Positions 58,381-64,000 of a DNA stretch of 64,000 nt are shown here, piece after piece (position 1 is the first letter of the stretch; each line of letters starts with the position of its first letter). The DNA is taken from contig JAFQGD010000025.1 in NCBI GenBank assembly GCA_017398355.1, positions 23,662 through 87,661 on the forward strand. The letters are read 5' to 3'. The stretch comes from Akkermansia sp. (GTDB lineage Bacteria > Verrucomicrobiota > Verrucomicrobiia > Verrucomicrobiales > Akkermansiaceae). The position numbers and the translations under genes are program-made. The notes below the pieces were generated by a model. The model was not told the origin of the DNA, searched no databases, and saw nothing but the letters and a program-made list of their open reading frames with translations.

Positions 58381-61300
58381 ATGAAACTGCGAGTAAACTT
58401 TTCTCTTCGTAAAGCATTGTTGGCGTGCATGTCTGCTGTTGTTGTTTTCTCTTCTTCTGCGGCATGGGGGACAACACCTTATATGGTTGAGGGTGTGGAT
58501 GCCAATAATTACATGGATTCAGAGCTCTTTTATGATGCCGGTAAGGGATATTACTGGACTTGGGATGGTTACGAACCATACGAAGGTGCTAAAAAGCTGT
58601 ACAAAGAAACGAATAGTTACGCCTTTTTGGGGGATTTGGCCGGGCGCGTCGCTACGAGTAGCGGCATTTCAAAGTCCACCTTCAATAATTTGACATACGA
58701 TGCCAATACGTGTTGGTACAACGTTGCCTCCAACGTCCTCCAGTACTGGCAGTCATGCTACGGGGTGTTTGCTTCTGATATTGTATACGGATATACCTAC
58801 AATAAAGACTATGCAGACGATTTGGGTGGCACGCAGTCCCTCAAATTAGGGATGTACTTTTATGATAACTGGAATAATACGGGTGGCAATCTTCAAATGG
58901 CCGCTACATGGTATCTTCAAGGCACTGAAGATGATGATTATTATAGCGGTGGCAGCCTCGTAAACAAGGGGAAAGGTGGCTTTTACTACCAGTATTTTGG
59001 GGATGCGGATTCCACCCAATATACATATGCAGATGAAATAGCTCCTGCTTCTATGGCCGATGTTCTGGCAGACCATTTAGGAATGGAAAAACAAAAAGAT
59101 GGTTCCTATAAGGTGGTACGCCATGGGCAGTTGGCAGATTTGAGTGTACACCACTACAGCGGTTCTTACCGTTACGGGCATGCTTTGACTCTCTATGGCT
59201 TTAGCGTGGATGACAAAGGGATGTTGGAGTCAGTTCATGTCACCAATTCCGATGACCAAACCTATAAACTGTTTACGCTGTATGTGAAATACGTAGATGG
59301 AGAATACCGACTGTATGAGGATGCCGCATGCAAGAATCTGTGGACCTATGCGGAGTATGATTGGCAAATAGAGTCTGTCTCCAGTATCAAGACTCCCGCT
59401 CTTTTGCAGCAAATGTATGCGGATTATACTTCTGCAGATACTCCGCAGGTGTGGACAGGTAAGCAGAGTACCTGGAAAGCCCCTCAAGCATATTCTATTG
59501 GAGAGGCCCTTCCTGATGCCACTACGGGATGGGATGTGAAAGTGGGAGATAAGTATTTTCATGCGTATGCAGAAGCCGGCCGAAAAGTGCGTTTTGATGA
59601 CCATGCCAAAGATGGCAAGGTGGCAGTGCAGGGGATAGTGAATACCCCGGAGATGATTCTTGCGAATAACAGCATGAATTATGCATTCTCCGGTAGCGGC
59701 TCGTCTTCCATTCGTGCAGATAAACTGACAGTCCTCGGTAGTGCCAATACGTCCATAGCCAATGTTTCTCTTTCCGGCAATACCGCATGGATACAGCATG
59801 GCTCGTTGGAGTTGGGAAAAAACAGCAAAATGAACTATACAACGGCTGTTTTCGAGTCCGGTGCGGCTCTTAAGCTCAACAGCGGTTCGGCTCAGTTCGA
59901 TGCATTGACCTTGGGTGCAAACAGCTCACTGTTTATTGGTGCTAATAGCTCATTGGGCGCTACATCGCTTTCGGTGGCAAATGATGTCGTATTCCAATAC
60001 ACGGCACTTGGTGCGCTGCTGGAGTTCGATGGCTCCTTGTCTACTTCTTCTCCTATACGCATTGATTATCTGAATACGGCGGTGGCCGGCAGCCGCTATG
60101 CCCTTATTCATTTTGCGGATGGTTTGAGTAACTGGGATGATTTGTTCGTCTCCGGCTTTGGCTCTCTGAGTTATAGCTCCAATACGCTTTATTTGAATTA
60201 TCAGCCCATTTCCCAAAAAGAGCATGGGAGCGATTTCACGCACTTGGACTCCACCCATAATAATGTGCGCTTGATATTTAACGGGCAGGCCTCCGGGACG
60301 GTAGAGGTTAATGGCGCTATTTCTCCGTATGCTGTCGATATTAAAGGAGGAAACTATGTGTTCAAGGATGGTGGCGCACCCGGTATTCTGAGGACGACAG
60401 ACTCCATTACTTTAAGTGGCAATGCTGTTTTGCAATCGCATCTGGCGACACTGGAAGGCAACCGCATCAACTTGTTTGATACTTCCCACTTGGTTTTGTC
60501 TTCATCCGCAGCAAACACAATCAGTACTTTGTCTGCCTCCTCTGCCACCACCGTTCAGGTGTCAGGCGCTGAGACAAGTTTTCAGAATGTAACCAATCTG
60601 GGACATTTCATCGTTGATGAGACAGCCTCGGCTATTTTCAACAACGCTCGGGATTTGACTGTAGCGGGGATGGTGGATGCTGCCGGTTCTCTGAGTTTTA
60701 GAAATGCTTCCTCCACGCAAGGGGTGACGTATACCCTGTCCCAAAACAACAACACCCTTCGCAATGTCACCATAGGCGAGACAGATTCCCCACTTTCCCC
60801 GCGTGTGACGCTCGCTGTGCCGGGTGCTGTTTCCGGCCATTTTAACATATTGGCAGATGGCGAGTTGTGCTTGCTGGGAAATGGCAAGTTCTCTGCAACG
60901 GCTACGGGTAGCGGTTTGCTGTCGGTGGCACATGAGGCCACCATCACGATGCCGACCCAAAACAGTGCCGCTCTTTTTTCCAATTCGTTGAATTTGAAGA
61001 TTGACGGAATGGCAACAATCGGAGATGACAACAATCTCATGCGTGCGAAGTTTGCCTCTCATGTGGATATCTCCGGTTCACTGACTCTCTACGGTAGTAC
61101 ATCTGGTTCAGATTCGGACTATTTATCTATGGATGCGTTGCATCTGGATGGTGGTAAGTTGCTTTTTGCAAACAGATACGTATCCTCATATTCGTATAAT
61201 CCTTTTGTGCGCAAAATTACGTCATTGGATGTGGCTGATGGTGGCGGTACCATCGTTTCTCAAAATGAACAGGGCTGGACAGATATGCGAGCTACCATCG

Positions 61301-64000
61301 ACGTCGGTTCTCTCTCCGGTACCGGCAATCTGAACTTAAACGGCGAGACGTTCTGTACTCTCAATCTTTTCCGCATAAATGACGTCGGTGAAACCGGATA
61401 TTCCGGGACGATTACGGTGTTGCATGACAATATTACGTGGACGGATTCGTATGACCAAGCGACCATTCTGGAGCTCAAGAGCATGTCCATGGAGGGGGCC
61501 GTTTTCATCAAGACCCATCAACCTTGTACCAACCCGGATTCCAATGCAATGTTTATTACTGCTCTGGGTGTAGATGGGGATGTGGAATTGGGGGGCTTGG
61601 GCTCCTCGGACAAACCCGCGACGCGTGTCTACCTTTATAGTGGATACATCAAAAATAACGTAACAGAGATGGTGCATTCATCTGATATATCATCTTTTAT
61701 CGATAAGTCCTCCCACACGCTCACGCTCAACACGAAAGATAATTATTCATTTGCCGGCACGGTTTATGATTCCCTGAATCTTGTGAAGAAAGGAGCAGGG
61801 GAGCAGGCTTTCATCGGTGATATATCTCGTTTCAATGGCTCGGTAGATGTGCAGGAGGGTACGTTAAGAGTCAAAAATTCTCTTTCTGCGTCGTCTGTGA
61901 ACGTGGGGCATCATGCAGTACTGCTCTCGGAAGGCAATCTCAACACCGGTGCAAGCCTCACGATGAATAATGGGGCTATTGAGTCTTCTTCCTTGGGGAG
62001 TTCGGCTGCTCAATTCTCCGGCGTGAATACCATTACAGCCTCTGCTGTGGAGGGTGATACTTGGACACTTCATTTCTCAACAGCTCATTTGAATCAAGCC
62101 GTAGTGACCGTAGCCGGTTCGCTAACCTTGTCCGGTCTGGCCGTGGAATATGATGCAGATAAATTGTACACGGCGGATTATGTGCTCTTGCGTAGTACGG
62201 GGACGTTAACCTTGGAGCATTCTTTGTTGAATACCTTTGTGAAGAAAGAAACCATTGGAGGCGTTCAGTATAACACGCTGATGTATAAGGTGACGGATGG
62301 TGGATTGTTGCTGCCTCGCACCACCCCTGCTACTTTGACATGGGTGGCTTCATCCGGCGTGTGGGTGAACAACCATGGGCACAATGAAAAGGTATGGTCC
62401 GCCGATGTGTATAACTGCAATTTCTATGATGGGGATACAGTCATTTTCAGCAAAAACGCAGATATTTCCTTGGATGGAAATTTGAAGCCCGCTTCCGTCA
62501 AGGTTAACAATGTAGAAGGTTCTGTTGTTTTCTCCGGTTCAGGTAGCATTGCCGGGACGGCTTCTCTCAATAAATCGGCTGCGGGCAAGTTACAAATCAA
62601 TACTGCAAATACTTATTCCGGTGGTACATCCATTTCCGGTGGCTCTGTTATCATAGGCCATGTTTCAGCACTTGGCTCAGGTGCTGTTTCCTTGAGTGGG
62701 GGGCTCTTGGACATGTCGGGCCAGCATGTTACAAATGCCCTGGCTATTTCCGGCAATGCTACATTGCAAGGGGCTTCGAATTACAAAGGCCAACTTACGC
62801 TGCAAAGCGGTACCCTTGCCGGTGATACGATTGCATTGAATAAGACCGCCATCCTCCAATCCGGGACGGTGCATGCCAAGTTGAGCGGGCAGGGCGGCAT
62901 TGAGGTGTCGGGAAATGTCAATCTGACTGCGGCCAATGATTATGCCGGTGGCACAGTATTGAAATCCGGTCAATTATCCATTCTCAACCAGGGGACCATA
63001 GGCCTCGGTGCTATTTCTGCATCCGGTACATGTAGCCTCAAAGTGTCTTCTACCTCTCCTCTCGTTCTCAAGAGTGCCATCAGCAACAGCGGCACCTTGT
63101 CTCTATCTGGTCAATTTGATGTGTCAGGCCTTTCCTCTTCTCCCATTGCGGCTACACATGTGAGTACATCCGGGAAAAAGGGGAACAGTGGTTTCCTCGT
63201 TTCCGGTGGCTATACAGTGCAAATGGTGAGTGGCGGAAAGACCGAAGGTGCCGGTGCTATCATTAAACACGGTGCTGATAAGCTTGATTTGGACACTAAG
63301 GGCGTGGCTACCCGCGCCGCTACTACTGATTATTCGTTGTATACCTTGGCCTCCGGCGATTCCACCGGCATTACTTCCATCATGGAGGTGGCAGCAAGTA
63401 AAGGTTGCAATACAACAAGCATCACCACAACGGGCGGTTCCCTTTCGTTGGATGCCAAGAAGGTCTCCGGGAATCTCATACTGGATGGGGGCTCTCTTTC
63501 TTTCCTCAATAACACGATTTCAGTCGACGGTTCATTGACTCTGCGTGGCAAAACGAATATATCGTTGGACGGCTCCTATACGAGTGCTACTCGCTACACG
63601 CTTATTTCTGCAGCCGGAGGAATTGATGGGAATTGCGATAATCTTTCCATAACAACGTCTCACCCCCGCAAGAGTTATACGCTTTCCCTTTCCGGTAATT
63701 CTCTAGTAATGGATGTGGTGGATATGTCTGCCTCTCTCTCTTGGGCCAATGAAAAGAAGGCCGTGTGGCAGCTGGGAGCAGGCGGCTGGGTTGAAGGCGG
63801 CATGTTCTATGATGGCGATGATGTCAAGCTGGTAGATGGCACCGTCACCATCTCGGGCAAGGTGGCTCCCGGGGAGGTGACCATCAGCCCCACCAAGAGT
63901 CTCACGCTGAAGAGCGATAAGAAGAATCCCGGCTCGATTAGCGGGGAGGCTTCCGTCACCATCACCGGCGGTGCCAAGGCCAAGGTGACGATGAATGAGG
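58381..64000 (+). CDS. secreted IdeS-like cysteine peptidase fused to an autotransporter-type passenger (3' end outside window)
   Basis: At least 1873 residues, no stop seen before the edge. Signal peptide about 1-30 (ACMSAVVVFSSSAAWG). Residues about 35-330 resemble the IdeS/Mac IgG-cleaving peptidases: catalytic-type Cys111 in NTCWYNVASNVLQYW, His267 in YGHALTLYGF, then KGMLESVHVTNSDD (Asn289/Asp291), spaced as in that family. Then a long G/S/N/T-rich beta-solenoid-like passenger with PATR-type repeats near 1134, 1396 and 1500 (GAGEQAFIGDIS, AAGKLQINTANTYSGGTS, NDYAGGTVLKSGQL). W-x-W/GD modules lie near 1319 and 1785. A barrel is expected beyond the window. Host immune-protein cleavage is a family-based inference. 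Confidence 0.82.
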   Translation, partial: MKLRVNFSLRKALLACMSAVVVFSSSAAWGTTPYMVEGVDANNYMDSELFYDAGKGYYWTWDGYEPYEGAKKLYKETNSYAFLGDLAGRVATSSGISKSTFNNLTYDANTCWYNVASNVLQYWQSCYGVFASDIVYGYTYNKDYADDLGGTQSLKLGMYFYDNWNNTGGNLQMAATWYLQGTEDDDYYSGGSLVNKGKGGFYYQYFGDADSTQYTYADEIAPASMADVLADHLGMEKQKDGSYKVVRHGQLADLSVHHYSGSYRYGHALTLYGFSVDDKGMLESVHVTNSDDQTYKLFTLYVKYVDGEYRLYEDAACKNLWTYAEYDWQIESVSSIKTPALLQQMYADYTSADTPQVWTGKQSTWKAPQAYSIGEALPDATTGWDVKVGDKYFHAYAEAGRKVRFDDHAKDGKVAVQGIVNTPEMILANNSMNYAFSGSGSSSIRADKLTVLGSANTSIANVSLSGNTAWIQHGSLELGKNSKMNYTTAVFESGAALKLNSGSAQFDALTLGANSSLFIGANSSLGATSLSVANDVVFQYTALGALLEFDGSLSTSSPIRIDYLNTAVAGSRYALIHFADGLSNWDDLFVSGFGSLSYSSNTLYLNYQPISQKEHGSDFTHLDSTHNNVRLIFNGQASGTVEVNGAISPYAVDIKGGNYVFKDGGAPGILRTTDSITLSGNAVLQSHLATLEGNRINLFDTSHLVLSSSAANTISTLSASSATTVQVSGAETSFQNVTNLGHFIVDETASAIFNNARDLTVAGMVDAAGSLSFRNASSTQGVTYTLSQNNNTLRNVTIGETDSPLSPRVTLAVPGAVSGHFNILADGELCLLGNGKFSATATGSGLLSVAHEATITMPTQNSAALFSNSLNLKIDGMATIGDDNNLMRAKFASHVDISGSLTLYGSTSGSDSDYLSMDALHLDGGKLLFANRYVSSYSYNPFVRKITSLDVADGGGTIVSQNEQGWTDMRATIDVGSLSGTGNLNLNGETFCTLNLFRINDVGETGYSGTITVLHDNITWTDSYDQATILELKSMSMEGAVFIKTHQPCTNPDSNAMFITALGVDGDVELGGLGSSDKPATRVYLYSGYIKNNVTEMVHSSDISSFIDKSSHTLTLNTKDNYSFAGTVYDSLNLVKKGAGEQAFIGDISRFNGSVDVQEGTLRVKNSLSASSVNVGHHAVLLSEGNLNTGASLTMNNGAIESSSLGSSAAQFSGVNTITASAVEGDTWTLHFSTAHLNQAVVTVAGSLTLSGLAVEYDADKLYTADYVLLRSTGTLTLEHSLLNTFVKKETIGGVQYNTLMYKVTDGGLLLPRTTPATLTWVASSGVWVNNHGHNEKVWSADVYNCNFYDGDTVIFSKNADISLDGNLKPASVKVNNVEGSVVFSGSGSIAGTASLNKSAAGKLQINTANTYSGGTSISGGSVIIGHVSALGSGAVSLSGGLLDMSGQHVTNALAISGNATLQGASNYKGQLTLQSGTLAGDTIALNKTAILQSGTVHAKLSGQGGIEVSGNVNLTAANDYAGGTVLKSGQLSILNQGTIGLGAISASGTCSLKVSSTSPLVLKSAISNSGTLSLSGQFDVSGLSSSPIAATHVSTSGKKGNSGFLVSGGYTVQMVSGGKTEGAGAIIKHGADKLDLDTKGVATRAATTDYSLYTLASGDSTGITSIMEVAASKGCNTTSITTTGGSLSLDAKKVSGNLILDGGSLSFLNNTISVDGSLTLRGKTNISLDGSYTSATRYTLISAAGGIDGNCDNLSITTSHPRKSYTLSLSGNSLVMDVVDMSASLSWANEKKAVWQLGAGGWVEGGMFYDGDDVKLVDGTVTISGKVAPGEVTISPTKSLTLKSDKKNPGSISGEASVTITGGAKAKVTMNE

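Overview
The window reads as chromosome of a Gram-negative bacterium. It encodes a beta-barrel autotransporter, an OmpA-like protein, an RseP site-2 protease and lipoproteins. The combination of large PATR-type autotransporters, a type B L31, class I DAHP synthase, a CM-PDT type PheA and DUF3820 suggests Verrucomicrobiota, perhaps a host-associated Akkermansia-like or Opitutae-like lineage. That assignment is inference from gene content. No rRNA, tRNA, transposase, integrase or CRISPR array was seen.

Layout. 1-7.8 kb is housekeeping: fabH (cut by the window edge), rpmE2, an envelope trio (hydrolase-like protein, OmpA protein, HAD phosphatase) and the pheA-holB-yicC-gmk operon. 8.0-14.9 kb holds an autotransporter and a 1501-residue DUF4011/superfamily I helicase whose C-terminal nuclease looks degenerate. 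14.9-17.1 kb is the pyrC-DUF3820-menA operon.

17.4-29.4 kb is the accessory centre: ten colinear plus-strand genes. They encode a pyruvyl-transferase/Sel1 protein, three large dynamin-type GTPases, an LRAT-like papain-fold protein, a tail-anchored protein, a small GTPase, a coiled-coil protein, a polytopic membrane protein and a small lipoprotein. I read it as a candidate membrane-remodelling or membrane-defence system, and it is the best candidate here for something undescribed.

29.5-36.2 kb mixes a DUF1232 protein, a zinc-ribbon protein, a small DNA-binding regulator, a Ser/Thr kinase facing a PAS-SpoIIE phosphatase, and a transglutaminase-like lipoprotein. 36.2-41.6 kb is a minus-strand array: MBOAT acyltransferase, two SGNH/DUF459 proteins, fucU, a QueD-like gene and a BioG-like gene. 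41.7-48.6 kb holds aroF with a pilin-like gene, a zinc/manganese ABC operon with a palindromic operator over its promoter, an ankyrin protein and rpoN. 48.9-58.2 kb is again housekeeping (trpF, ybeY, tadA, lepA, patatin, rseP, a MerR regulator, an old yellow enzyme homologue, UDP-glucuronate decarboxylase). From 58.4 kb to the edge runs a very large secreted protein with an IdeS-like cysteine peptidase domain followed by an autotransporter-type passenger.

A recurring feature is the promoter layout. Many genes have a good -35/-10 pair, usually 17 bp apart, with the -10 only 6-10 bases before the start codon and no Shine-Dalgarno sequence, which predicts leaderless or nearly leaderless mRNAs. 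This pattern was used to choose several starts. All promoters and domains were found by eye.
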